Source of the DNA: Sediminibacterium sp.
Lineage (GTDB): Bacteria > Bacteroidota > Bacteroidia > Chitinophagales > Chitinophagaceae
Length of the DNA: 9,557 nucleotides
NCBI GenBank assembly: GCA_028288645.1
Contig: JAQBNJ010000317.1
Location: 1 to 9,557 of the forward strand
Direction: 5' to 3'
The notes below the pieces were generated by a model. It was not told the origin of the DNA and ran no database searches. It saw nothing but the letters and a program-made list of their open reading frames with translations. Shown here one piece after another: positions 1 to 6,627 of this stretch. Position 1 is the first letter of the stretch; each line of letters starts with the position of its first letter. Made by a program: the position numbers and the translations under genes.

Positions 1-2544
1 AAAATCAAACTTAAACCTGAAACGGATACCAAGACTGGCCACATAAGGATGATCAAGGTAATTAAACCTTTTAACCAGGTCAACGCGTATCAATTTAAAT
101 ATATTGGTGATGCCTACGCTTCCTTCCACATATGGTTTTCTTTCCAGTGAAAATGTAGTTGCCTGCCCATCAGCCGTTGGGTATTGGATCAGGGTTGGAT
201 CTTTCGAAGGTTTGTTCTCGTCCCTCACTCCTCCATAGATCATCTTTAAAGAAACCACTTCACGCAGTTTTAATTGTTTCAGCAACGGAATGCGGTTAAA
301 GAACAATCCATTGAAATAATGATCGATGCTCAATGCAATAAAATGATCACTTACAAATTCCTGGAAGTTCATCAGGTTATACGAGTTCAACTGGTAAGCA
401 TAGGTCTGGTTGGCGCGGTGAATGGTCATTAGTGGATAAGGAAGTTTCCCGAGAATATAGCCACCTTCCACAATCAGGTCACTATAACCCAACTGCGACA
501 TATATGCACGTTTTTCAAAACGCGCGCTCAGGTTTTGGTAATTGTATTGACTGTTCCAGATCCCTTTTACACCAGCGATAAAACGGAGCGTGAAAATGGG
601 ATATTTATTAATGATAGGAATACGAAATACTTTACCCTGGTAAAACTGTTCATGCGGCGCCCAGCGCAATTCTGCGGAAAATTCACTCGTGATCAGTTTA
701 TCAACATTTACATTAGTGCCGTTCTCAACCTTAGTGTATACGATAGAACCCGCCGGTTCCTGTTTCCAGTTCTTGAATCCAAGTGTATACGAAAGATGGT
801 TGGCCAGCTCGTGTACATAATCCCCGTTAAAAGTGCTGTTGGATAGCCATTTATCATTCTTACCTCTTTTGAAAGACAATAAGAAATTATCTTCTGATAC
901 AAACTGCAGTTCCTGCCCCGGAATTTTTGTATCGTGCTGGTATCCTACTTTAATATAATTCAGCGGATACTCATAGATCGATTTGTTATTGAGCGAATAG
1001 GTGGAACTCAGGAAATATTTCCATTTGTCATCTTTAAAACCATAGGCGCCGTATCCTTCAAAATATAAACGTTTGCTGAGCTTGGGTGTTGTTCTTCCGC
1101 CCAGGCGAAGTTTAAATCCTTCTATTGGATTGAAACTATAGAATGCTGCGGCCGGCCCAAGTTCAAACGGGCCAAAAGATGTGTAGCCTGCCAACAGGAA
1201 AGTAGCAATGGCCATGGTTCTTCTGAATGAAGGCATTTTTTCCAGGCTATCGATATTGCTGTAAACTTTTGCTTCTGTTTTGGTTAGTGTATCGTGCCTG
1301 TTGGTTTCCCAATAGCTATCAGGGTGCTGGTCTGATTTTTCCAGCTTTACCAATGCTGGACCGTCGTACACACTATCGGGCAATGGTTTATTGATCTGGA
1401 AATTCTTGAATGATACCGTCCGTTCTCCAAAGAAGCCACTTGCTGAATTCTTAGTGATGCTTGCATCGGCCATGATATTACTCTTGCTGAGATGGTAACG
1501 GTTGTCTTCGCTTTTTTCAAAATCAAGGTCCAAATGCATCTCACGAACAAAATTCAGGTTCGCATTCTTGCTCAGGAACATGTTCATTTTCTGAACAGAA
1601 TAATTACCGTCCAGGGTGATCCACATATTTCCCCTGAACAAAAGATCATTCGTATTACGCGGCGTGAAATATAATTTGATCAGCTTCTGCCCACTGGCAT
1701 CTGTGATGGTATCACGGATATAATACATATAAAAAGTAGGCGCCAGGTCAGCGATCGGGCTCAGGAACTGGTAAGTGAACAAAGGAATGTCATTATCATA
1801 GATATCAATATCCATGTACAACCGGTTCAGGTAACTGCTTACACCGCCGTTGTCAATGTATTCGCCATAGTTCACGCGTTTCTCGCCAAGAATGATCTTT
1901 TTTGTTTTCTCGGGTTTCTTCCTGAAATATTGTTTGGATATTGTTTCCTCAAGGTAAACAGGTAACAAAGATTTGCCTTCCATCTTTGTAGTATCACGAT
2001 TCTCGAAAAGGAACTGGTAGTTCTTCAGCAGTTTTTTATTCGTCAGCTTTTCAGAGACATTGCTGACGGACACTTCCAATTTTTCATACTGATCGTACTG
2101 TACATAATCGTAGTGGTCTGTGCGGTTGATCGATTTGTTCTGTATCACGCGCTTGATCAGGTCCACTGCAGGATTTCCTTTATTGCGATAGGGCGCCCGC
2201 TTATTACTGCTTACCGTTACATTATTCGTCGCCTTCGGATCGGTCTCCATCGCAGCATCAATGGTTTGCGTGGTACCCGGGTTGATGGTTTTGGTAATTG
2301 TTTTATATCCTACATAAGTGATCTGTATGGTAGGCGTGCTGATAGATGTTGCGCGCAATGTATATTGTCCCAGGCTGTCTGTTATCGTTCCGCGCCCACC
2401 TTTAAATACTACGCTTACATATTGCAGTGGCTGGTTACTCACTGCGTCAGTAACCACACCTTTCACGATCGTTTGACCGAATCCCATGAACCCGAATAAT
2501 AGTAATATGCCTGTAAGAAATCCCGTTCCCGTTTTACTTTTCAT
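1..2544 (-). CDS. DUF5686 family outer-membrane protein with N-terminal carboxypeptidase-regulatory-like domain (3' end at window edge)
   Basis: An uninterrupted frame of 848 codons runs from ATG at 2544 down to base 1 with no stop inside the window. Residues 1-23 look like a signal peptide (lysine-containing start, then a hydrophobic stretch ending GFMGFG). Residues about 24-105 form a carboxypeptidase-regulatory-like beta-sandwich (IVKGVVTDAVSNQPLQYVSV, then the typical DSLGQY and YVGYKT). The rest matches the DUF5686 pattern: a middle region followed by many amphipathic strands, with motifs such as FNPIEGFKLRLGG near the start of the predicted barrel. The last visible residues are GIRFRFKFDF. 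A terminal aromatic in a beta-signal-like strand suggests the protein ends here and that only the stop lies outside. It starts 6 nt after the gtrA stop, so it is probably the last known gene of the tetR-ino1 operon. The family's function is not established; an outer-membrane location is inferred. Confidence 0.88.
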   Translation of the reverse strand, partial: MKSKTGTGFLTGILLLFGFMGFGQTIVKGVVTDAVSNQPLQYVSVVFKGGRGTITDSLGQYTLRATSISTPTIQITYVGYKTITKTINPGTTQTIDAAMETDPKATNNVTVSSNKRAPYRNKGNPAVDLIKRVIQNKSINRTDHYDYVQYDQYEKLEVSVSNVSEKLTNKKLLKNYQFLFENRDTTKMEGKSLLPVYLEETISKQYFRKKPEKTKKIILGEKRVNYGEYIDNGGVSSYLNRLYMDIDIYDNDIPLFTYQFLSPIADLAPTFYMYYIRDTITDASGQKLIKLYFTPRNTNDLLFRGNMWITLDGNYSVQKMNMFLSKNANLNFVREMHLDLDFEKSEDNRYHLSKSNIMADASITKNSASGFFGERTVSFKNFQINKPLPDSVYDGPALVKLEKSDQHPDSYWETNRHDTLTKTEAKVYSNIDSLEKMPSFRRTMAIATFLLAGYTSFGPFELGPAAAFYSFNPIEGFKLRLGGRTTPKLSKRLYFEGYGAYGFKDDKWKYFLSSTYSLNNKSIYEYPLNYIKVGYQHDTKIPGQELQFVSEDNFLLSFKRGKNDKWLSNSTFNGDYVHELANHLSYTLGFKNWKQEPAGSIVYTKVENGTNVNVDKLITSEFSAELRWAPHEQFYQGKVFRIPIINKYPIFTLRFIAGVKGIWNSQYNYQNLSARFEKRAYMSQLGYSDLIVEGGYILGKLPYPLMTIHRANQTYAYQLNSYNLMNFQEFVSDHFIALSIDHYFNGLFFNRIPLLKQLKLREVVSLKMIYGGVRDENKPSKDPTLIQYPTADGQATTFSLERKPYVEGSVGITNIFKLIRVDLVKRFNYLDHPYVASLGIRFRFKFDF

Positions 2545-2550
2545 TGTCAA

Positions 2551-2922
2551 TTATTTAAACACAAATTTTTTCTGTAGAAAATAGTTATAAAAAAAACCCA
2601 CGAGCAGCGATACGATGATCTTCGAAACCACGTAACTGATGCCGCCATAATTCGTTAACAGGAAAACACCTCCTGAAACCAATACCAGGTTGCCGATCCA
2701 TACGATGATATATTTTATCGCCTGGTAATGGATCTTTTTATCGTGCGCCCTGAATACCCATGAGCGGTTCATCATAAAATTTACCACACCGCCGCTCACG
2801 GTACCCAAAATACTCGCCAACAAATACCAGCAATCGAACATTTCTTTCAACAAAACAGTCACCGTAAAATCTACGACCGTTGCTGTTAAAGATGATGCCT
2901 GTGCTTTAATAAATGTTGCCAT
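2551..2922 (-). CDS. GtrA family four-helix membrane protein
   Basis: The 123-residue protein has four hydrophobic segments (about 9-27, 32-52, 66-89 and 93-115), the usual size and topology of GtrA proteins. It carries the family signature in helix 2 and just after it: G40, then N48-F49, then R53-S-W-V-F57. It ends in the usual short basic-aromatic tail (LQKKFVFK). Characterised GtrA relatives are thought to help move polyprenyl-phosphate-linked sugars across the inner membrane for glycosylation of cell-surface molecules, but many members have unknown cargo. The gene begins 2 nt after the phosphatase stop and ends 6 nt before the DUF5686 gene, so it is almost certainly co-transcribed with the inositol genes. 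A role in flipping or decorating an inositol lipid is an inference from position only. Confidence 0.88.
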   Translation of the reverse strand: MATFIKAQASSLTATVVDFTVTVLLKEMFDCWYLLASILGTVSGGVVNFMMNRSWVFRAHDKKIHYQAIKYIIVWIGNLVLVSGGVFLLTNYGGISYVVSKIIVSLLVGFFYNYFLQKKFVFK

Positions 2923-2924
2923 GC

Positions 2925-3371
2925 CTATATAAAATATATGATCAGCTGTAATACGATATTGCTGTATACACCGGCTAAAATATCATCTGTCATTACACCC
3001 CATCCCCCCGGCAATGCCTCTGCTTTCCGGATATACAGGAGTTTTACGATATCGAAAAAACGGAATAGCACCAATGCAATAACGATCCACTGTACCGTTA
3101 TTGGGACAAACAACAAACTGATACACATACCCGCCACTTCATCTATCACAACCTTGCCGCTGTCCTTACCCCAATCTTTTTCAACCATCGTTGATGACCA
3201 TATACCGATGATCGTGATCGCTGCTGTAACAACGATCATTGCCGAATTAAAATTTCCATCCCGCTGTACCAACCACCAAAGCAAACAGGTTATCATGGCC
3301 GCTACGGTCCCGCCACCTTTCAGGTAACCGATGCCGAAGCATGATGATATCCATTTATAAATGTTCATCAT
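2925..3371 (-). CDS. pgpA: PgpA-family phosphatase, probable phosphatidylinositol-phosphate phosphatase
   Basis: The 148-residue membrane protein matches the phosphatidylglycerophosphatase A family. Landmarks in order are a glycine-rich N-terminal turn (GYLKGGGT, 15-22), the acidic pair in VIDEVAGM (D77, E78), FRFFDIVK (R104, D107, K110) and PGGWGVMTDDILAG (121-134) with paired aspartates. Two family positions differ from the E. coli enzyme as I recall it: the N-terminal PGTxGS-like motif reads KGGGTVAA, and the prolines after the lysine (KPWP) are replaced (KLLY). The start codon overlaps the ino1 stop by 4 nt (ATGA), which indicates translational coupling. In Bacteroides, a PgpA-like enzyme next to inositol-phosphate synthase is known to dephosphorylate phosphatidylinositol-phosphate, and this context suggests the same role here. 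Ordinary phosphatidylglycerophosphate phosphatase activity remains the alternative. A second Met codon directly follows the start and cannot be excluded. Confidence 0.86.
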   Translation of the reverse strand: MMNIYKWISSCFGIGYLKGGGTVAAMITCLLWWLVQRDGNFNSAMIVVTAAITIIGIWSSTMVEKDWGKDSGKVVIDEVAGMCISLLFVPITVQWIVIALVLFRFFDIVKLLYIRKAEALPGGWGVMTDDILAGVYSNIVLQLIIYFI

Positions 3372-4693
3372 AGTGCTTCCACCAGGTCCTGGTAATAATC
3401 CAATCCAAGGTGCGTGATCAGGTCCTCACCCATAATATGGCGCAATGTATTCTGCAACTTGATCAGCTGTTTAAAAATATCATGTTCAGGACGCAGGCCC
3501 GGCGCAGTTTGCGGCGATTTGAAATAAAATGATAACCACTCCTGTATACCGGTCATATTTGCGCGCTTCGCGAGATCCATAAATAAAGCAAGATCCAACA
3601 CGATCGGCGCAGCTAAAATTGAATCGCGGCAAAGGAAATTGATCTTGATCTGCATGGTATAACCGAGCCATCCGAAAATGTCGATATTATCCCAGCTCTC
3701 TTTATTATCGCCATGTGGCGGGTAATAATTGATACGCACTTTATGATAGAGATCACCATATAATTCCGGGTTAATATCGGGCCTGAGTATATCATCCAGC
3801 ACACTGAGTTTGGAAACTTCTTTTGTTTTAAAATTATCCGGGTCGTCCAAAACCAAACCATCCCTGTTACCTAAAATATTGGTGGAGAACCAGCCGCGTA
3901 TACCTAGTGCACGGGCGCTCAAACCCGGCGCCAGTATGGTTTTCATCAGGGTCTGGCCTGTTTTGAAATCTTTTCCGCCGATAGGCGTGCCTGTTTCTTT
4001 TGCCAGGTCGATCAAGGCAGGAATATCGCAGGTGAGGTTAGGTGCGCCATTGGCGAATGGTACCCCTAATGTAAGTGCAGCATAAGCATAGATCATACTT
4101 GGCGCGATAGCCGGATCATTGTTTCTTAACCCTTCTTCAAATGCTTCAATACTTTCATGCACTGCTGATTGCTCAATATATTTTTCCGTTGAACCGCACC
4201 AAACGATCACAACCCGGCTGCAATCATTGGCATCGCGGAAGTTCTCGATATCATCCATCACCTGTTTGGCAAGCTCATATTTAGTAGCTGCTTCTTTGAT
4301 GTTATGGCCATCCAGGTTCCTGATATATGATCTGTCAAACACAGCCTTCATCGGCACGATCGCTTCCAGTTCGGGTTTGATGGATTGTAACAGGGAAGGC
4401 TCCAACACTTTCGCGTTCATCGCTGCTTCGTAAACGTTATCGGAATAAACATCCCATCCGCCGAAAGCGATATTGTTCAGTTCGGCCAGCGGCACAAAAT
4501 CTTTTATCAAAGGATACCTGTTCTCTGTACGCTTGCCCAAACGGATACTACCCATTTGCGTTAAAGCGCCGATGGGTTGTGAAAAACCTTTGTTTACCGC
4601 TATTACACCCGCGATCATGGTTGTTGCAACAGCGCCAAGGCCGGGCAGGAGTATCCCTAATTTTCCATCCGCCGGTTGAATGTGTTCTTTCAT
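3368..4693 (-). CDS. ino1: Inositol-3-phosphate synthase (myo-inositol-1-phosphate synthase)
   Basis: This 441-residue cytosolic enzyme converts glucose-6-phosphate to 1D-myo-inositol-3-phosphate using bound NAD, the committed step to inositol. Family landmarks are clear: the NAD-binding loop GILLPGLGAVATT (13-25), AFGGWDVYSDN (76-86), FANGAPN (213-219, cf. NGSPQN in eukaryotes), GGKDFKTGQT (239-248, with the conserved lysine cluster), STNILGNRDG (270-279), SKLSVLDD (294-301) and CRDSILAAPIVLDL (355-368). The length fits the family. The single ATG at 4693 lies 36 nt after the upstream tetR stop, and the stop overlaps the next start by 4 nt. Inositol synthase is uncommon in bacteria. Where it occurs in Bacteroidota it typically serves inositol phospholipids and sometimes inositol-bearing sphingolipids. 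The adjacent PgpA-like phosphatase supports lipid synthesis over inositol catabolism or osmolyte production. Confidence 0.95.
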   Translation of the reverse strand: MKEHIQPADGKLGILLPGLGAVATTMIAGVIAVNKGFSQPIGALTQMGSIRLGKRTENRYPLIKDFVPLAELNNIAFGGWDVYSDNVYEAAMNAKVLEPSLLQSIKPELEAIVPMKAVFDRSYIRNLDGHNIKEAATKYELAKQVMDDIENFRDANDCSRVVIVWCGSTEKYIEQSAVHESIEAFEEGLRNNDPAIAPSMIYAYAALTLGVPFANGAPNLTCDIPALIDLAKETGTPIGGKDFKTGQTLMKTILAPGLSARALGIRGWFSTNILGNRDGLVLDDPDNFKTKEVSKLSVLDDILRPDINPELYGDLYHKVRINYYPPHGDNKESWDNIDIFGWLGYTMQIKINFLCRDSILAAPIVLDLALFMDLAKRANMTGIQEWLSFYFKSPQTAPGLRPEHDIFKQLIKLQNTLRHIMGEDLITHLGLDYYQDLVEAL

Positions 4694-4729
4694 GTTGTGT
4701 ATTTTTAAATGGATTGGATTATTGTTTGT

Positions 4730-5326
4730 TTAGTTATTACGTAAACCTTTGATCATGATTCCTATGATCGATTCCATCCTCAGTTCCAGTTTCGCATAGC
4801 GCGCATCAATGAACATATCCCGTTGCAAACCCCTCAGTGAACTTACCATTACAGACGGCAATATATCCAACTCCTTTCCGATCAGCTTACTGAACTCGCC
4901 GTTGTTCACGCCAAATTGTAAAATATCTTTTACCAGCTTTACCTCCTGGGCATCGTACTCGGTATGCAGGTGTTTCATACAACGCATGGTATCGTGCATT
5001 TCGCCGCTTACCATCTTGTATAAGTTAACACGTTTCTGAACCGCTTTTATTTTAGTAAGTGTAAAAGCTTTTAGTTTTTCTTCGGCACTCCCGGCTTTTT
5101 CCACTGCCAGTTTCACACGGTTGAATACTTCGTCCATTTCCCGTAAGATCACTGCATCAAAAATTTCCTCCTTGCTGCAGTAATAATAATAGAGCGTGCT
5201 CTTACCCTTGCCCATAGCTTTGGCAATATCCTCCATGGTTGTCTTTTTCACACCGAACTGCTGGAAGAGTTTTTGGGCTTCTTTCAGGATCTCGTCCTTA
5301 ATAATATCGTCTTTCGCCACTAACAT
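4730..5326 (-). CDS. TetR/AcrR family transcriptional regulator of the inositol-lipid operon
   Basis: From the ATG at 5326 the protein has 198 residues, standard for TetR. Residues about 10-55 form the DNA-binding domain: an EAQKLFQQFGVKKTTMEDIA helix pair, then GKGKSTLYYYY as the recognition helix and SKEEIFDAV after it. The remainder is a helical ligand-binding and dimerisation domain with no recognisable ligand class. The frame could be extended to a TTG at 5395 (221 residues). The added 23 residues resemble no TetR N-terminus and would cover a candidate promoter and palindrome, so I chose the ATG. The gene is first in the predicted operon, 36 nt before ino1, so it probably controls inositol-lipid synthesis and its own expression. 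Whether it represses, and what effector it senses, is not visible. Confidence 0.9.
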   Translation of the reverse strand: MLVAKDDIIKDEILKEAQKLFQQFGVKKTTMEDIAKAMGKGKSTLYYYYCSKEEIFDAVILREMDEVFNRVKLAVEKAGSAEEKLKAFTLTKIKAVQKRVNLYKMVSGEMHDTMRCMKHLHTEYDAQEVKLVKDILQFGVNNGEFSKLIGKELDILPSVMVSSLRGLQRDMFIDARYAKLELRMESIIGIMIKGLRNN

Positions 5327-5333
5327 ATTTCGA

Positions 5334-5357
5334 CCAAAATCGTTTTTGGGTCCAAAA
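5334..5357 (-). promoter_or_regulatory. Candidate TetR operator: three alternating CCAAAA/TTTTGG half-sites
   Basis: On the plus strand CCAAAA (5334-5339), TTTTGG (5344-5349) and CCAAAA (5352-5357) alternate with spacers of 4 and 2 nt, giving two overlapping perfect 6-bp inverted repeats. They lie 8-31 nt upstream of the tetR ATG and overlap the candidate -7 box, where a self-regulating TetR dimer would be expected to bind. Binding is inferred, not shown. Confidence 0.5.
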
Positions 5358-5360
5358 CTA
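5353..5360 (-). promoter_or_regulatory. Candidate -7 box of the tetR-ino1 operon promoter
   Basis: Read on the minus strand the bases are TAGTTTTG, an exact match to the Bacteroidota -7 consensus TAnnTTTG. Transcription would start about 20 nt before the tetR ATG. No TTG-type -33 element is seen at the usual distance, so the promoter may be weak or need an activator. Read-through from serC, which ends 37 nt upstream of the box, is possible. Confidence 0.45.
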
Positions 5361-5396
5361 AGGGAAAAGGGGTTTAGGGGATCGCGTTTTAACAAT

Positions 5397-6467
5397 TTAC
5401 CCTTTTCGGAATGCGAAATCTTTCATCAGGTCGCAGAATACCTGTACACTTGAGATCGGTAATGCGTTGTACATACTTACCCTTACGCCTCCAACGGTGC
5501 GGTAACCTTTTACACCCACCATGCCTTCTTTTTTACAGAGGTCAAGGAAAGGCGTTTCCAGTTCCGGGTTGGCAAGGAAGAAAACCGCGTTCATCTGGCT
5601 GCGGTCCTCTTTGGCCACACGGGCTTCGAATACGGGAAGGCTATCTATCGTACTATATAAAAGATCTGATTTGGCAATGGTTCTTTTCTCCATTTCAGCC
5701 AATCCCCCCTCTGCCAGTATCCACCGCAGGGTGAGCATACTGGTATATACGGCAAAAACGGGCGGAGTGTTCATTAAGGAACCTGCTTCTATGTGTTTTT
5801 GGTAATTCATAATGGTCGGGATCGGCCTTTTGATCTTACCCAATACGTCTTTTTTGACCACCACCAGGTTAACTCCGGCAGCGCCCATGTTCTTTTGGGC
5901 ACCCGCATAAACAAGAGAGAACTTTTTAAAATCAACCGGCCGGCTGAAGATATCGCTGCTCATATCGCCGATCAACGGAACAGAAATATCGGGGTATTGG
6001 TGCCACTCAGTTCCTTCTACCGTATTATTAGTGGTGATATGCAGGTATTTTGCATCAGCAGGAACCGTGAATTGTTTCTGTATATAAGTATGATTCCTGT
6101 CTGAGGTATCTGCAACTACATTTACATTTCCAAAAAGGGATGCTTCTTTAGATGCTTTCTTTCCCCAGATGCCGTTATCGCAATAAGCGGCTGTTTCATC
6201 CGCATCCAACAGGTTCATCGGCACCTGCATGAATTGTGTAGTGGCGCCTCCATGAAGGAATAATACTTCATACGAATCATCCAGTTCCATCAATTTTTTA
6301 ACTGATGAAATGGCTTCCTGTAAAACATCCTGGAACATGGGTGTTCGGTGGCCGATCTCCAAAATGGAAAGGCCCGTGCCATTAAAATCTAAAATAGCGC
6401 GTGACGCTTCTTCCAGCACGGGTTGTGGAAGGATGGATGGACCTGAATTAAAATTATATACGCTCAT
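5397..6467 (-). CDS. serC: Phosphoserine aminotransferase
   Basis: The 356-residue enzyme is a pyridoxal-phosphate aminotransferase that turns 3-phosphohydroxypyruvate and glutamate into phosphoserine and 2-oxoglutarate in serine synthesis; it can also act in pyridoxine synthesis. Seen in order are YNFNSGPSILP (4-14), GHRTPMF (39-45), HGGATTQF (72-79), ITTNNTVEGTEW (144-155), and YAGAQKNMG (187-195) with K192 as the likely cofactor lysine. Near the C-terminus is YRTVGGVRVSMYNALP. The length matches E. coli SerC. The frame extends upstream to 6578, but those 37 residues read through the heptamer repeat and have no family counterpart, so the start is set at ATG 6467. A near-consensus -7 box (TTACTTTG, 6492-6485) could place a start site just upstream, though no -33 is visible. 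No serA neighbour is present. Confidence 0.95.
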   Translation of the reverse strand: MSVYNFNSGPSILPQPVLEEASRAILDFNGTGLSILEIGHRTPMFQDVLQEAISSVKKLMELDDSYEVLFLHGGATTQFMQVPMNLLDADETAAYCDNGIWGKKASKEASLFGNVNVVADTSDRNHTYIQKQFTVPADAKYLHITTNNTVEGTEWHQYPDISVPLIGDMSSDIFSRPVDFKKFSLVYAGAQKNMGAAGVNLVVVKKDVLGKIKRPIPTIMNYQKHIEAGSLMNTPPVFAVYTSMLTLRWILAEGGLAEMEKRTIAKSDLLYSTIDSLPVFEARVAKEDRSQMNAVFFLANPELETPFLDLCKKEGMVGVKGYRTVGGVRVSMYNALPISSVQVFCDLMKDFAFRKG

Positions 6468-6518
6468 CTGGTTGCTTGAAGCTGCAAAGTAAAATGATTT
6501 GGGGGAAATGAAGGAGAG

Positions 6519-6613
6519 ATACTGGATGCTGGATACTGGATCGTAGAAAGCACTTGCAGCCTTAGAGTGAGCCAGCATCTAGTATCCAGCATCCGCTATC
6601 CAGTATCTAGCAT
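6519..6613. repeat. Heptamer tandem repeats in inverted clusters (hairpin-forming)
   Basis: Three heptamers, ATACTGG, ATGCTGG and ATACTGG, run contiguously at 6519-6539. Six heptamers of reverse-complement type run contiguously at 6572-6613: CCAGCAT, CTAGTAT, CCAGCAT, CCGCTAT, CCAGTAT and CTAGCAT (consensus CYAGYAT). The two clusters can pair as a stem: 6524-6537 with 6581-6594 is perfect over 14 bp, extendable to 18 with one G-T pair, with a 35-nt loop. The element fills most of the gap between the DUF502 stop and the serC start. It could act as a terminator-like hairpin or mRNA-stabilising structure, or simply be a dispersed repeat. Confidence 0.8.
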
Positions 6614-6627
6614 CGAGGCCTCAGTCC

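Noticed and set aside
535..2499. Plus-strand open frames opposite the DUF5686 gene (for example 535-846, 2113-2499)
   Set aside because: The minus strand holds one continuous 848-codon frame with clear domain structure; these are shadows of it.
3810..4679. Several plus-strand open frames opposite ino1 (for example 3810-4085, 4119-4433, 4473-4679)
   Set aside because: They are antisense shadows of a strongly recognisable enzyme gene and have no protein-family character.
5327..5395. Extended tetR start at TTG 5395
   Set aside because: The extra 23 residues do not resemble a TetR N-terminus and would cover a candidate promoter and palindrome; the ATG at 5326 gives the standard length.
6468..6578. 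N-terminal extension of serC by 37 codons
   Set aside because: It reads through the heptamer repeat and has no counterpart in SerC proteins; the family start MSVYNFNSGP lies at ATG 6467.
6519..6613. Possible CRISPR array
   Set aside because: The units are contiguous 7-mers without spacers, in opposed orientations, and no cas gene is present.
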